DNA from: Engelhardtia mirabilis
GTDB taxonomy: Bacteria; Planctomycetota; UBA1135; GCA-002686595
Reading direction: 5' to 3'
Length of the DNA: 64,000 nucleotides
Assembly (NCBI RefSeq): GCF_007748095.1
Contig: NZ_CP036287.1
Span: forward strand, 5,084,001 to 5,148,000
Part shown: positions 17,612 to 26,945 of the stretch, in pieces
Layout of the letters: each line of letters starts with the position of its first letter
Numbering within the stretch: position 1 is the stretch's first letter
Program-made: the position numbers and the translations under genes
The notes under the pieces: generated by a model
What the model was told of the DNA's origin: nothing
The model's input: only the letters and a program-made list of their open reading frames with translations
Databases searched by the model: none

Positions 17612-20600
17612 TCAGTCCGTCAGAGCGCGGACCTCGAGCTGGACGACGGAGAGGATCACCGTCGAGAGGGGCTGGTCGCCGTCGATCAAGACCTGAGCGC
17701 GCACCATGTTGGACTTGCGCTGGGCCGCCAGACCGCTGCCGGCGCCGAGCACGTCTTCCCAGTAGGTGTTGAGCTCGGTGGGCGAGGACAGCCACGGGGT
17801 GACCGAGCCGGCCAAGACGGGGCTCGCCACGCTGGTCAGGTCCACCAGGCAGGGATCGCTGATGTCGGAGAGGAAGCGGGCGCCCTGGAAGCGCACGACG
17901 ATCTCGGAGCCCGTGCAGGCACAGTCGTCGGTCTTGAGCTCGTTCCCGACGAAGTCGGCCAGGGACATGCCGCCGGTGAAGAGTCCGAGCGGGCCCGGAT
18001 CACCGCGGTAGGAAACCACGGTGCTGGCGCCCAGGGGGCCACCACCGACCTCGAACAGGATGTCCCAGCCGAGGTCGTCGGGGTCCATGCCGTCCTCGAG
18101 GAAGGTCGCCTCGAAAACGCCGGGGCTGGGCAGCAGCCAGCAGGACTGAAAGCCGACCGTCGCACCGACGCCGTTGTTGACCTTCTGGAAGTCGCCGACC
18201 TGGAGGATGTCCGTGGGCGGCGCGAGGTAGGCCGGGTTGTCCGACGCGTTCTGGCTCACCTGGGGCGAGATCTTGAAACCCTCGCCGCTGGCCAGCGGGA
18301 CCCCGGGGGTGCCGCCGATCACCAGCGGGTCGTCGGTGCCGACACCCGCGGGCAAGCTGCCTGCGAGGTAGGCCGAGTTCTGCATCACGACGATGCCGGG
18401 CGCACCGTCGCCGCCGCGGGAACCCGTGGCCGGGTTGAAGCCGCCCGCGCCGCCGCGGACGTCGATGACGCCGGGGAAGTTGGCAATGGCGAGTTCGAAG
18501 GCCTGGGCCAGGAACGTTCCACCGCTGCCGCCGCCACCCGGGGCCGCCATGCTGCCCTGCTGAACAGAGGGAGTCGGGGTCAGGCTGCCGCCGTTGCCGC
18601 CGGTGAGCGCGATCGAGCCCTGCACCTCGAGGGTCCGACCGACCTGCATCTGCAGGCCACCACCGCCGCCGCCGCCGCCGGCGCCACTGGCGTCCTTCCA
18701 CGTGCTCAGGGCCAAGACCGAGCCGAACAGCGGCACTCCGCAGTTGAACGGCTTGCCGTTGGACTGGGTGAAGGCGATACCGAGACCTCCACCACCACCG
18801 CCGGATCCACCGATCAGGTCGCCGCCGGCATCCTCGTCGAGGTTCGCGAGATCGGCCGTGAAGAGGCTACCGCTGGGGGCCGGAATGCTCGGAAGGGTCG
18901 GGACCCCGAGGCTCGGGGTCGGCGTCACGTACAGGGGGGTCCCGCCGGCAAAGGCGAAGGACCCGCCGAGACCGGGGACACCGACTTGGGACGAGGTGCA
19001 AAGGTTGTTGGCGTCGAACCCGTTCAGGTCCGAAGTCAGCGGGCCGGGAAGCACGAGCGGGAACTGGGTGCCGCCGACGCCCGCGCCGAAGTCCTCAGGC
19101 CCGACCGGGGCCAGGCCCCCGCGGCCCTCGCCGGGGGTGCCGTCGGTGACGACGATCGCACCCGGGAGGTGCTTGGGGACACCCGCCGGGGTCAGTGCCG
19201 CGATGGCGGCGTCCGGATTGGAGCGATCGCCTCCCGCACCACCAGCGCCACCGGACGGACCCGGCTCGGCGCCGGACGAACCGAACAGCTCGAGCGAGTC
19301 GTGGGCCACGGCCGTAGAGCCGGTGGCCTGGATCGCGCCGCGCACGACCGCGTCACCGCGGACGAACAGACGTGCCGGGTTGTCCCCCACGAGGCGCAGA
19401 CGTCCACCGGGATCGATCGTGAGGGACCCGAACTCAAAGACCCCGTTCGAGACCGTGGTCGTCGTCTCGCCGGGACCGTCGTCGGGGATGGCGTTGGTCG
19501 CCCAATCGGACGGGTAGAGACCGGAGTCGAGGATCTCCGACTTCACGCGGTACTCGACGACGGTGTCGTCGGACGGATCCGAGGGCGTGCCGTTGTCGTC
19601 GATCACCGCGCCAGTGACGAGATCCGGACCGAAGACGGTCGGGATCGGGCCGGTCGAGATGACGACTTCGGATTGGGCGGGAACGCGCACGTCGCCGAGT
19701 CGCCCGGAGCCGCCGCCGAGACCGCGCAGCAAGCGTCCCTCGTAGAGCGGCTCGCCAGCGCCAAGACCGGGGACCGTGAAGCCGGTGTCCCGCACGAGGC
19801 TGGAGCGAGGTCCGTCGAAGGACTGCTCCTGGTCGGCGAAGGTCGCCAGCAGAGACTCTTCTCCGACGATGCTGGCCTCGGTCGTGAAGGAGACCTCCCC
19901 CGCGTTGGCCAGCGGGTTACCCCCGAGGTCGGTGATCGTCGGCGGCATCACCACCACGATCACGCGGGGGTTGAGCGGGTCGCTGCCGGACTTCGGGAAG
20001 ACCTTGGCGGCCGGCGGGTCGTCGCTCTTGCCGGGGGTGAACAGCACCGTGGTGCCCTTGACTTCGGTCAACCCCTGGGAGATCTCGATGTCGAAGGTGC
20101 CCTGGATGGCCAGCTGGTCGGAGGAGTCCGTCAGGTCGCCGTCGAGGTCGACGCGCACCTCGATGAAGTCGGACGTCGATGTGACCGTGTTGACCAGGGT
20201 GGCCGGGTTCATCACGTCGTTGAAATTCAGTCGCAGGCGCGACCGGGCCGCGACGTCCGTCGGCGAGGAGAAGGCGTCGAGGACATTGCCCGAACCATCC
20301 AACTCCTCGATCAGCGGCGTCACCACCGGGTTGCCGGGGACGGCGTCGTTCACGCCGAGGTTGGGCAACACCGTGCAGGCCAGGGGCGTGGTGTTCTTCT
20401 CGCCCGCCAAGCTGGTGACGAAGAAGCCCAACTGACCGCTGACGAAAGCCGGGATCTCGACCGTGTACGACAGCGCCGGATTGAGGCCGAACTTGGGCAG
20501 GCCGTCCGAGCCGAAGGTCACCAGGGGCCGGAAGATGGCGCGGCGGGCGTTGGTCGGGTCGACCGCGTACTCACCGCTGGGGGTCGAACCGGTCTCCGAG

Positions 20601-20905
20601 ACGACCCGGAAGCTCAGGGCGTTGAGCGAGCTCGGGTTGATCGGCTTGTTGAACTCGACCGAGATCTCCTGGTTGACGTAGACCTCGTTGATCGAGCACG
20701 AGAAGCCGCTGGTGGCGCTTCCGGCACAGCCGAGGCTGCACGAGACGATCGACAGGCCGCCGGAGCCGACGTCGGTGCCGGTGTCGACCGACCCGGCAGT
20801 GGACGAGCCACCGCCGCTGCAGCCGGTGAGCACCAGTCCAGAGAGGGCCAGACCGGTCAAGGTCAGACGAGCAGTGGCCGAGATCGAGGTGGATCGCAGG
20901 ATCAT
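17612..20905 (-). CDS. giant Gly-rich Ig-like lipoprotein A1
   Basis: 1097 residues from the ATG at 20905. The signal 'LTGLALSGLVLTGC' gives a lipidated Cys at residue 29, so it is probably anchored in or exported to the outer membrane. Residues ~60-170 form a Cys-rich domain ('SCSLGCAG') followed by a Big_5-like Ig domain ('ISVEFNKPINPSSLNALSF'). A second such domain contains 'RLNFNDVMNPATLVNTV'. The middle (about 380-850) alternates beta strands with Gly tracts ('LTIDPGGRLRLVGDNPARLF', 'GGGGGGGGLQMQVGR'), like a beta-solenoid. The C-terminus has 'MVRAQVLIDGD' and a final beta strand. It is closely related to A2 upstream, with matching cysteines at eight places. Function is unknown; a surface adhesin or matrix role is inferred. 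Confidence 0.85.
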   Translation of the reverse strand: MILRSTSISATARLTLTGLALSGLVLTGCSGGGSSTAGSVDTGTDVGSGGLSIVSCSLGCAGSATSGFSCSINEVYVNQEISVEFNKPINPSSLNALSFRVVSETGSTPSGEYAVDPTNARRAIFRPLVTFGSDGLPKFGLNPALSYTVEIPAFVSGQLGFFVTSLAGEKNTTPLACTVLPNLGVNDAVPGNPVVTPLIEELDGSGNVLDAFSSPTDVAARSRLRLNFNDVMNPATLVNTVTSTSDFIEVRVDLDGDLTDSSDQLAIQGTFDIEISQGLTEVKGTTVLFTPGKSDDPPAAKVFPKSGSDPLNPRVIVVVMPPTITDLGGNPLANAGEVSFTTEASIVGEESLLATFADQEQSFDGPRSSLVRDTGFTVPGLGAGEPLYEGRLLRGLGGGSGRLGDVRVPAQSEVVISTGPIPTVFGPDLVTGAVIDDNGTPSDPSDDTVVEYRVKSEILDSGLYPSDWATNAIPDDGPGETTTTVSNGVFEFGSLTIDPGGRLRLVGDNPARLFVRGDAVVRGAIQATGSTAVAHDSLELFGSSGAEPGPSGGAGGAGGDRSNPDAAIAALTPAGVPKHLPGAIVVTDGTPGEGRGGLAPVGPEDFGAGVGGTQFPLVLPGPLTSDLNGFDANNLCTSSQVGVPGLGGSFAFAGGTPLYVTPTPSLGVPTLPSIPAPSGSLFTADLANLDEDAGGDLIGGSGGGGGGLGIAFTQSNGKPFNCGVPLFGSVLALSTWKDASGAGGGGGGGGLQMQVGRTLEVQGSIALTGGNGGSLTPTPSVQQGSMAAPGGGGSGGTFLAQAFELAIANFPGVIDVRGGAGGFNPATGSRGGDGAPGIVVMQNSAYLAGSLPAGVGTDDPLVIGGTPGVPLASGEGFKISPQVSQNASDNPAYLAPPTDILQVGDFQKVNNGVGATVGFQSCWLLPSPGVFEATFLEDGMDPDDLGWDILFEVGGGPLGASTVVSYRGDPGPLGLFTGGMSLADFVGNELKTDDCACTGSEIVVRFQGARFLSDISDPCLVDLTSVASPVLAGSVTPWLSSPTELNTYWEDVLGAGSGLAAQRKSNMVRAQVLIDGDQPLSTVILSVVQLEVRALTD
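18663..18680. repeat. (CCG)6 trinucleotide tract encoding a Gly run in A1
   Basis: Six uninterrupted ccg units in the A1 gene. On the minus strand they encode part of a poly-Gly stretch. Similar shorter GCC/CCG runs occur in A3 (40376-40390). Such tracts can change length by slippage without shifting the frame. Confidence 0.85.
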
Positions 20906-21450
20906 GTGGGGAAGGCGCTGGAGTCGTGACTCGACGGGGTCGGACCGGTCGAGCAGGCTGGCGGTCGGCCCTTCGAGCCTGTGGGCTCGAGGGGTTTGAG
21001 CGGGAGTTGGGTCGCGCCGAATCGAGCTCGGAGCCGATTACTGCGCTGGAGGGTCGGCGCGGCGCGCCACAGGCGACGGTCATGCCCGCGAATGCCCGTC
21101 CGAGCGCGTCGGAGCAGGCCACCCGGGGGCGGTCGGCAGGGTCACCGAGGGGGTCCCGAACGCCCTGGCGAGGCGTGGGGAGCCTCGGTGGTCGGTCGGA
21201 CCGCAGATGATAGGCGGCTCCGCCCGACCCCCTACTGACTTTTCCCGTTCGGTCGCGTGGTCTCGATGAGCCGGTGGAGCGCCCACGATGAGCCGGTGGT
21301 GCCATCGGCGTTGAGCGTCGCGCGGAGTTCAATAGCAAGGCGCGTGCCACGATGGATCCGGGCCCCACATGGTCCATGGGCACCCGCCGTCCACTCCGTT
21401 GTTGGAGCGCCGTGCGCTAACGCACACCCCACGCGCCCAGGCCGCTCGAA
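20906..21450. other. 545-bp intergenic region between A2 and A1
   Basis: No convincing gene. It should contain the A1 promoter and the A2 3' end. Visible structure is an imperfect 10-bp inverted repeat at 20971-20994 (arms ccttcgagcc / ggctcgaggg, one mismatch) in the A1 leader and a 14-bp direct repeat at 21264-21299. No clear U-tract terminator follows A2. Confidence 0.6.
21264..21299. repeat. 14-bp direct repeat, 22 bp apart start to start
   Basis: The sequence cgatgagccggtgg occurs at 21264-21277 and again at 21286-21299. The 22-bp period is close to two helical turns, so it could be a paired protein-binding site about 360 bp upstream of A1. Chance or a local duplication is equally possible. 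Confidence 0.4.
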
Positions 21451-24400
21451 TCAGTCCGCGAGGACCGTCACCGAGAGTTCCACGATCGAACCCAACATCG
21501 CCGCCAGGGGATCGTCGCCGTCGATCAGGACCTGGGCCCGGAGCATGTTGGGGCGGCGTCCCGCGGCCAGCCCGCTGTCCACCCCCAGTACCGAGTCCCA
21601 GTAGGTCCAGAGCTCCTCCGGCGAGGCCAGCCATGGGGTCAGCGACCCGGCCAGCAGCGGTCCTGCTGCGCCCAGGTCGATGGCGCAGGGCGAGTCCGCC
21701 GCTCCGAGCAGACGCGCGCCCTGGAACCGGACGACGATCGCGGAGCCGCTGCATCCGCAGTCGGAGGTCGCCAGCTCGTTGCCGAGGAACTCGGCCAGGG
21801 AGACCCCGCCCGTGAGCACCCCCAGGGGGCCCGGATCGCCGCGGTAGCTGACGATCTGCCCCGCAGTGCCACCGAGGTCCCCCGAGAGCTCGAGGATCAG
21901 GTCCCAACCCAGATCGTCGGGACCTGGCCCGTCCCCGGCGTACTCGGTCTCGAACGTCCCCGGCGACGGCAACAGCCAGCAGCTCTGGGCGCCGACCGTG
22001 GCGCCGGGCCCCGCAGACACGGGCGCGAAGTCGCCGAGCGCGAGCACCTGGTCCAGCGGCACCGGATCCGAGGGCTCCGTCCCGAGGAACGGCAGCACAG
22101 ACCCTGCCACCTCGTCGAGCTCGAGCGGTTCGGCCGACGCCACCCCGGCGGGCAGTGCGCCGGCGAGCCAGGCCGAGTTCTCCAGTCGCAGGATCCCCGG
22201 CGCGCCGGCCCCACCCAGGGATCCGCTGAAGTCGTTGCGCCCCCCCTCTCCGCCCTGCACGTCGAGTAGCCCGGGGAACCCCGCGAGTTCCAGGTCGAAG
22301 GCCTGCAGCAAGAGCGCGCCGCCGCTTCCCCCGCCGCCGGGAGCAGCGGTCCGCGCCGCGTCGGTGGTGACGCCACCGTCCGCGCTGCCACCGTCCCCGC
22401 CCGCGAAGGCCAAAACACCGCGCAGGTCGAGCCGGTGACCGACCTGCAATTGCATGGCCCCTCCGCCACCGCCCCCACCGGCCCCGCTCGCGTCGCGGTA
22501 GATGCTGATGAAGAGGTCGAAGCCCGGAATCGGCAGGCAGGTCACCGGCTGGGCGGCCAACTGCGAGAGGGCGATGCCCATCCCGCCGCCTCCGCCCCCG
22601 GCGCCGCCAGCCAGCGATCCACCTGCGTCCGGATCCAGTTGCACGACGCCCACCGGAGCCAGGCTCGCGCTCGGCGACTCGAGCAGCGGTCCCACGGGAA
22701 CACCGTCGAAGGGCATCGGCGTCGCGTAGGTCGGCGCACCGCCCGCGAGGGCGAAGGTCCCGCCACCACCGGGGGTGCCGACCTGGGTCGTGGCACAGGT
22801 CTTGTTCGCCTCGAAGTCGCCCAACTCGGTCGAGGTCGGACCGGGGAGCAGCTCCGGGAAGTGACGGCCGCCCGTGCCCGCGCCGAAGTCGTCCGCCCCA
22901 CTCGGTTGCGCCCCACCGCGACCCCCACCGACAGCGCCGTCTACGATGACCTCGGAGCCGAATGCGTGGGGGTAGCCCCCCTTCGCGACGAACTCGGCCG
23001 AGACCAGCGCGCGGTCGCCGCCGTCTCCCCCGGCGCCGCCCCCGGGTCCACCCGAGCCACCGGCTCCACCGAAGCCGACCAGGGCGTCGTGGTCCAGGGC
23101 CGCGGAGCCGTGGGCGAAGACGCCGCCGCGGATGTCCGCGTCACCACGTACGAAGATGCGCGCGCCGCGCTCCCCCACCAGGCGCAGGCGCGCGCCCGGC
23201 TCGATCGTCAGGCTGGCGAACTCGAAGACGCCGTCGACCACCGTCGCGACGGTTTGGCCGGGCCCGTCGCCATCGATCCCGTTGTCCGCCCAGTCCGCGG
23301 GGTAGGCGCCGCCGTCCACGATCTGCGCGGCCACGTCGTAGGCGACCAACTGGCCGTCCTCGAACACCGCGCCGTTGGTGAGAGCGGGCCCGAAGCGCGT
23401 GGGGATCGCCGGCCCGGTGGAGAGCACCAGCTCGGTTCCGCTCGGGATCAGCAGGTCACCGAGCCTGCCCGACCCGCCGCCCAGTCCGCGCAGCAACCGC
23501 CCCGTGAACAGCACCTCGCCCCCGCCACTCAGGGCTTCGTACAACGGATCGTGCACGACGCTCGAACGGGCCAGGTCGAGGGTCTCGTCACCCTGGGCGA
23601 AAGTCGCCGCCAGGACTTCTTGGGTCGCAGTTCCGGGTTGCGTCGTGAAGCTCAGTGTCCCCGCGTTGGCCAGGTTGTTGCCGCCCAGGTCCGTGATCGT
23701 CGGCGGCAAACTGACGACGATGCGTCGTGGCTCGTCGCCGTCGCTGCCGGCGCTCGGGAAGCCCGCTTCGGGGGTGAAGATCACCGTGGTGCGCTTCAGA
23801 GCGAGGCTCTGGACGATCTCGATCTCGAAGCTGCCGAGCACCTCCAGCTGATCCGAGGCATCGCTCAGGTCGCCGTCCAGATCCACTTGGACCTGAATGA
23901 AGTCCGAGGTCGACGTGACGGTGTTCAACAGGGTTGCCGGATTCATCACGTCGTCGAACTCGAAGCGCAGACGCGCGTTCAGGGGCACGCTGTCAGGACT
24001 CGAGAAGGCATCGAAGACGGCGCCGGCCGCGGTCAACTCCTCGATCGTCGCCTTCACCACCGGCGGGCCCACGACCACGTCCTGCACGCTCAAGGACGGC
24101 ACCACCGAGCACTTGAGTGGAGTGACGTTCTTCTGGCCGTCGACTGCGGTGATGAAGAAGCCCAGGGCGCCCGGAGCGGCGGCCGGCACTTCGATCGTGT
24201 ACGACAGGGAGGGCGAGAAGCCGAACTTGGGCAAGCCGTCGGAGCCGAAGGTCACCAGGGGCCGGAACAGGACGCGGCGCGGATTGCTCGGATCGACCAA
24301 GTACTCGCCAGAGGGCGTGGAGCCCGTCTCGGAGACCACGCGGAAGCTGAGCGGATTCACCGACGCGGGCGCGATCGGCTTGTCGAACTCGACCGCCAGC

Positions 24401-24777
24401 TCCTGGTTCACGTAGATCGAGTTGATCGCACAGGAGATCGGCCCACCGCCGGAGCTGGGCGAGCAGCCCAAGCTACAGGCGACGATCGACAGACTGCCCG
24501 ATCCGCCCAGCCCACCGTCGACGGATCCGGCCGTGGCGGTCGAGGAGCCCCCACAGGATGGGAGCAGCGCCAGCAGCGCCAGCAGCGGCGTTGCGAACAG
24601 CGCCGCACGCGTGAGGGCGCCGCCGGGCGGCAGCGCCGCACGCGTGAGGGCGCCGCCGGGCGGCAGCGCCGCGGACAGCCTGCGGCTGGCGCCGTTCGCG
24701 GGCGCCGGGGCCGGGCCGATGCCCGAGGCGAGGTCGCGCAGGTCGCCGCTGGGGCGGAAGTTCGACTGCAATCGCAT
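21451..24777 (-). CDS. giant Gly-rich Ig-like lipoprotein A2
   Basis: 1108 residues from the ATG at 24777. The leader is unusually long: the lipobox Cys in 'LLALLALLPSC' is residue 75, and just before it lies a perfect duplication of 11 residues (LPPGGALTRAA twice). The mature protein follows A1 almost module for module: 'SIVACSLGC' Cys-rich head, Big_5-like domain ('LAVEFDKPIAPASVNPLSF'), a second one with 'DVMNPATLLNTVTSTSDF', a solenoid-like Gly-rich middle ('SGRLGDLLIPSGTELVLSTG') and a C-terminal 'MLRAQVLIDGD' module. It is clearly a tandem duplicate of A1. It shares a divergent upstream region with the HEAT-like lipoprotein gene. Function is unknown; cell-surface placement is inferred. 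Confidence 0.85.
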   Translation of the reverse strand: MRLQSNFRPSGDLRDLASGIGPAPAPANGASRRLSAALPPGGALTRAALPPGGALTRAALFATPLLALLALLPSCGGSSTATAGSVDGGLGGSGSLSIVACSLGCSPSSGGGPISCAINSIYVNQELAVEFDKPIAPASVNPLSFRVVSETGSTPSGEYLVDPSNPRRVLFRPLVTFGSDGLPKFGFSPSLSYTIEVPAAAPGALGFFITAVDGQKNVTPLKCSVVPSLSVQDVVVGPPVVKATIEELTAAGAVFDAFSSPDSVPLNARLRFEFDDVMNPATLLNTVTSTSDFIQVQVDLDGDLSDASDQLEVLGSFEIEIVQSLALKRTTVIFTPEAGFPSAGSDGDEPRRIVVSLPPTITDLGGNNLANAGTLSFTTQPGTATQEVLAATFAQGDETLDLARSSVVHDPLYEALSGGGEVLFTGRLLRGLGGGSGRLGDLLIPSGTELVLSTGPAIPTRFGPALTNGAVFEDGQLVAYDVAAQIVDGGAYPADWADNGIDGDGPGQTVATVVDGVFEFASLTIEPGARLRLVGERGARIFVRGDADIRGGVFAHGSAALDHDALVGFGGAGGSGGPGGGAGGDGGDRALVSAEFVAKGGYPHAFGSEVIVDGAVGGGRGGAQPSGADDFGAGTGGRHFPELLPGPTSTELGDFEANKTCATTQVGTPGGGGTFALAGGAPTYATPMPFDGVPVGPLLESPSASLAPVGVVQLDPDAGGSLAGGAGGGGGGMGIALSQLAAQPVTCLPIPGFDLFISIYRDASGAGGGGGGGAMQLQVGHRLDLRGVLAFAGGDGGSADGGVTTDAARTAAPGGGGSGGALLLQAFDLELAGFPGLLDVQGGEGGRNDFSGSLGGAGAPGILRLENSAWLAGALPAGVASAEPLELDEVAGSVLPFLGTEPSDPVPLDQVLALGDFAPVSAGPGATVGAQSCWLLPSPGTFETEYAGDGPGPDDLGWDLILELSGDLGGTAGQIVSYRGDPGPLGVLTGGVSLAEFLGNELATSDCGCSGSAIVVRFQGARLLGAADSPCAIDLGAAGPLLAGSLTPWLASPEELWTYWDSVLGVDSGLAAGRRPNMLRAQVLIDGDDPLAAMLGSIVELSVTVLAD
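24601..24666. repeat. perfect 33-bp tandem duplication in the A2 leader-peptide coding region
   Basis: Bases 24601-24633 are repeated exactly at 24634-24666. The unit is a multiple of three, so it duplicates 11 residues (LPPGGALTRAA) just before the hydrophobic core of the signal peptide. Absence of divergence indicates a recent event. Confidence 0.95.
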
Positions 24778-25079
24778 GTGTGCCGTCCAATCGGTCGGGG
24801 TCTCGAGGAGGGGAGTCCGTTCCGGGGGGGCACTCGATCGGATCGAGCCGAGGGTGGCAGGCCGACTTCGCCGCCCGTGGGCGTGACGCCGACCCCTCGG
24901 TCGAACTAGCGTCGATGGCACCGATGGCCTACAACTTCTGCCCGACCGACGCTCCGAGACCGACGACGACCATGGCCCCCACTGCCCCGATCACGCCGTC
25001 CCGTGCGGCTAGCTTCCGCGCGGTTACCACCCACTCGGGCATCGCCCGCGACAGGAATTGCCGCGCCGTCTGCCGCGAG
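24778..25079. promoter_or_regulatory. divergent upstream region of A2 and the HEAT-like lipoprotein
   Basis: 302 bp between two divergent start codons and so expected to hold both promoters. No clear -35/-10 pair, operator or strong ribosome-binding site could be picked out with confidence. Confidence 0.4.
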
Positions 25080-26006
25080 ATGCGCCAGCGCCCGGCGACC
25101 TCCATCGCCGGCGCGCTCTTGCTGTCGGTGGCCCTAGTGGCCTGCACCCACGAGACCGGTGGGCCAGTCAACGTCGGCGTCACGGCGCCGAGCTCGTCGG
25201 TCGCCGGCCAGGCGACTTCGGCCGACGAGGGACCGCTGGGCCTCCCGGCCGCGGACTTCGTCGTCGACCCCGTCGACGAGGCGCGTGCCGAGGAGTTGCT
25301 CACGGTGCTGACGCCGCCGCCGCCGGAGCGGGTGGAGCTGCAGAACGACTGGATCGACAGCCGCCGCAAGGCGATCCAGGACGCGCACCGCGAGCACGTC
25401 GGCGTCGGGGTCGCCCTGATGCGGCGGGTCGATGCCGACGAGCACGACCGCATCGTGCGGCGCGCGGCCCTCGAGCTCGCGGCCCACGCCGCCCCCGAGC
25501 AGGTGTCGCCCTACCTGGCGCGCCTGGTGGTCGAGTACGGCGAGGACCTGGGGCTGCGCGAGACCGCCACGCGGGTGCTCGGCGACGTGGATCCGGACTT
25601 GGCCTTGGAGGTGCTCGAGCCCCTGGTGCGGGAAGACCCGCGCGGAACCTATCCGCCGTCGGAGACGATCCTCGTGGGCTGGCTCACGGCCGCCGCCGCG
25701 AGGGACGTCGATCCCTCGTCGATCTTGGCTCTGGTCGCGACGGACCTTCGGCGAGACGAGTCCACCCGCCACCGCGCGGTGCGCGAGTTGGCCCTGGCCG
25801 GGACGCCCCTGGCGCGCGAGGCCCTGCGCGCGGTGCTGCTCGAGTCCACCGGCAACGGCTACCTGCGACGCCTGGCCGCCCAAGGTGTGGTCGACGCCTT
25901 CCCCGAGGCGGAGGCCTGCGCCCTGCTCGAGGAGGTCGCCCTGCTCGAGGCCGATCCCAACATGCAGCTCTTCCTGGCCAACCTGGTCCAGGCCAACTGC
26001 CCCTGA
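25080..26006 (+). CDS. HEAT-repeat-like lipoprotein
   Basis: 308 residues from the ATG at 25080, chosen because it gives an ordinary lipoprotein signal 'SIAGALLLSVALVAC' with the Cys at residue 21. The mature part is almost entirely alpha-helical, with repeated 30-35-residue units of the HEAT type: 'DRIVRRAALELAAHAAPEQV', 'LGLRETATRVLGDVDPDL', 'STRHRAVRELALAGTPLARE', 'YLRRLAAQGVVDAFPEAEA'. Such solenoids normally mediate protein binding. The tatD gene follows 38 bp downstream on the same strand, so the two are probably co-transcribed. No partner can be named. Confidence 0.75.
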   Translation: MRQRPATSIAGALLLSVALVACTHETGGPVNVGVTAPSSSVAGQATSADEGPLGLPAADFVVDPVDEARAEELLTVLTPPPPERVELQNDWIDSRRKAIQDAHREHVGVGVALMRRVDADEHDRIVRRAALELAAHAAPEQVSPYLARLVVEYGEDLGLRETATRVLGDVDPDLALEVLEPLVREDPRGTYPPSETILVGWLTAAAARDVDPSSILALVATDLRRDESTRHRAVRELALAGTPLAREALRAVLLESTGNGYLRRLAAQGVVDAFPEAEACALLEEVALLEADPNMQLFLANLVQANCP

Positions 26007-26044
26007 GCCCGGCCGGGCTCGCTCCCCCTGCTCCCGCCGCCCCT

Positions 26045-26812
26045 TTGATCGTCGACACCCATGCCCACCTGCAGGTCGCGGCCTTCGCGGGGGACGTGGC
26101 AGCGGTGCTCGAGCGCGCGCGGGCAGCGGGCGTCGAGCGCACGGTCGTGGTCGGCATCGACCCCGAGAGCTCCCTCGCCGCCGCCGAGTTGACCCGCCAG
26201 CACGCGGGCCTGGTGGCCACCGCCGGCGTGCACCCCTGTTCCGCAGCGGCGCACGGGCCCGGCGACCTGCAGCGCATCGAGGAGCTGATCGACAGCGGCG
26301 ACTACGTGGCGGTGGGCGAGACCGGCCTCGACTGGCACCACCGCGGCACGAGCGACCGCGCCGAGCAGCTCGACGCCTTCCACTTCCACCTGGACCTGGC
26401 CCGCCGGCGCGACCTTCCGGTAGTGATCCACTGCCGCAAGAGCTTCGAGGACCTGGCCCAGGTCCTGGGTCACCACCGAGGGGTGCGCGGGGTCGTGCAC
26501 AGCTTCGCCGAGGGACCGGCGCAGGCTGAACAGGTGGCGGCCGCCGGGCTGCACGTGGCCTTCGGCGGGCTGTTGACCTCGCCCCGCAACCGCAAGATCC
26601 GCGCGGCGGCGGAGCTGGTCCCGGCGGAGCTGCTGCTGGTCGAGACCGACTCGCCCTTCCTGGTCCCCGACGGCGTCGACGAGGCGCGCAACGAGCCCCG
26701 GCACGCCCGGCGCGTGCTCGAAGTCCTGGCCGAGCTGCGCGGCGAGGACGTGAACGTCTTGGCCGAGCGAACCACGGCCAACGCCCGGCACCTGTTCGGC
26801 TCCCATCTTTGA
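26045..26812 (+). CDS. TatD-family metal-dependent hydrolase (deoxyribonuclease)
   Basis: 255 residues from a TTG at 26045 (codon 1 of TTG-ATC-GTC-GAC); there is no ATG or GTG between this point and the previous gene's stop in this frame. TatD signatures are all present: 'VDTHAHL' at the N-terminus, 'GVHPCSA', 'VAVGETGLDWHH', 'VIHCRKSFED', 'GVVHSFAEGP', 'LLVETDSPFL' and the closing 'TTANARHLFG'. The family comprises 3'-5' DNA exonucleases and related esterases with a TIM-barrel two-metal site. It probably belongs to a two-gene unit with the HEAT-like lipoprotein gene, and is convergent with the prepilin gene. Confidence 0.9.
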   Translation: MIVDTHAHLQVAAFAGDVAAVLERARAAGVERTVVVGIDPESSLAAAELTRQHAGLVATAGVHPCSAAAHGPGDLQRIEELIDSGDYVAVGETGLDWHHRGTSDRAEQLDAFHFHLDLARRRDLPVVIHCRKSFEDLAQVLGHHRGVRGVVHSFAEGPAQAEQVAAAGLHVAFGGLLTSPRNRKIRAAAELVPAELLLVETDSPFLVPDGVDEARNEPRHARRVLEVLAELRGEDVNVLAERTTANARHLFGSHL

Positions 26813-26869
26813 AGGCCGGACGAGCTTCGCAGACCTGAACCAGCGCGCGCGAAGCCGGCCGAACGCGCG

Positions 26870-26899
26870 CGGGGCGCAGCGATCGCTCGCTGCGCCCCG
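26870..26899. terminator. 11-bp hairpin between convergent tatD and prepilin genes
   Basis: Inverted repeat cggggcgcagc (26870-26880) / gctgcgccccg (26889-26899), perfect over 11 bp with an 8-nt loop. It lies between two convergent genes and has no U tract on either side. A bidirectional terminator is the natural reading. Confidence 0.6.
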
Positions 26900-26945
26900 G
26901 CGTTGCTCGGCGCGGAGAGAACCCCGCGCCGTGCGTCGATCAACC

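Noticed and set aside
16259..20929. Plus-strand open frame of 1556 codons antisense to the amidohydrolase and A1
   Set aside because: Spans two recognisable minus-strand genes and an intergenic hairpin; no recognisable sequence of its own. Typical high-GC antisense frame.
22435..24909. Plus-strand frame of 824 codons antisense to A2
   Set aside because: Same antisense artefact; A2 matches A1 throughout on the minus strand.
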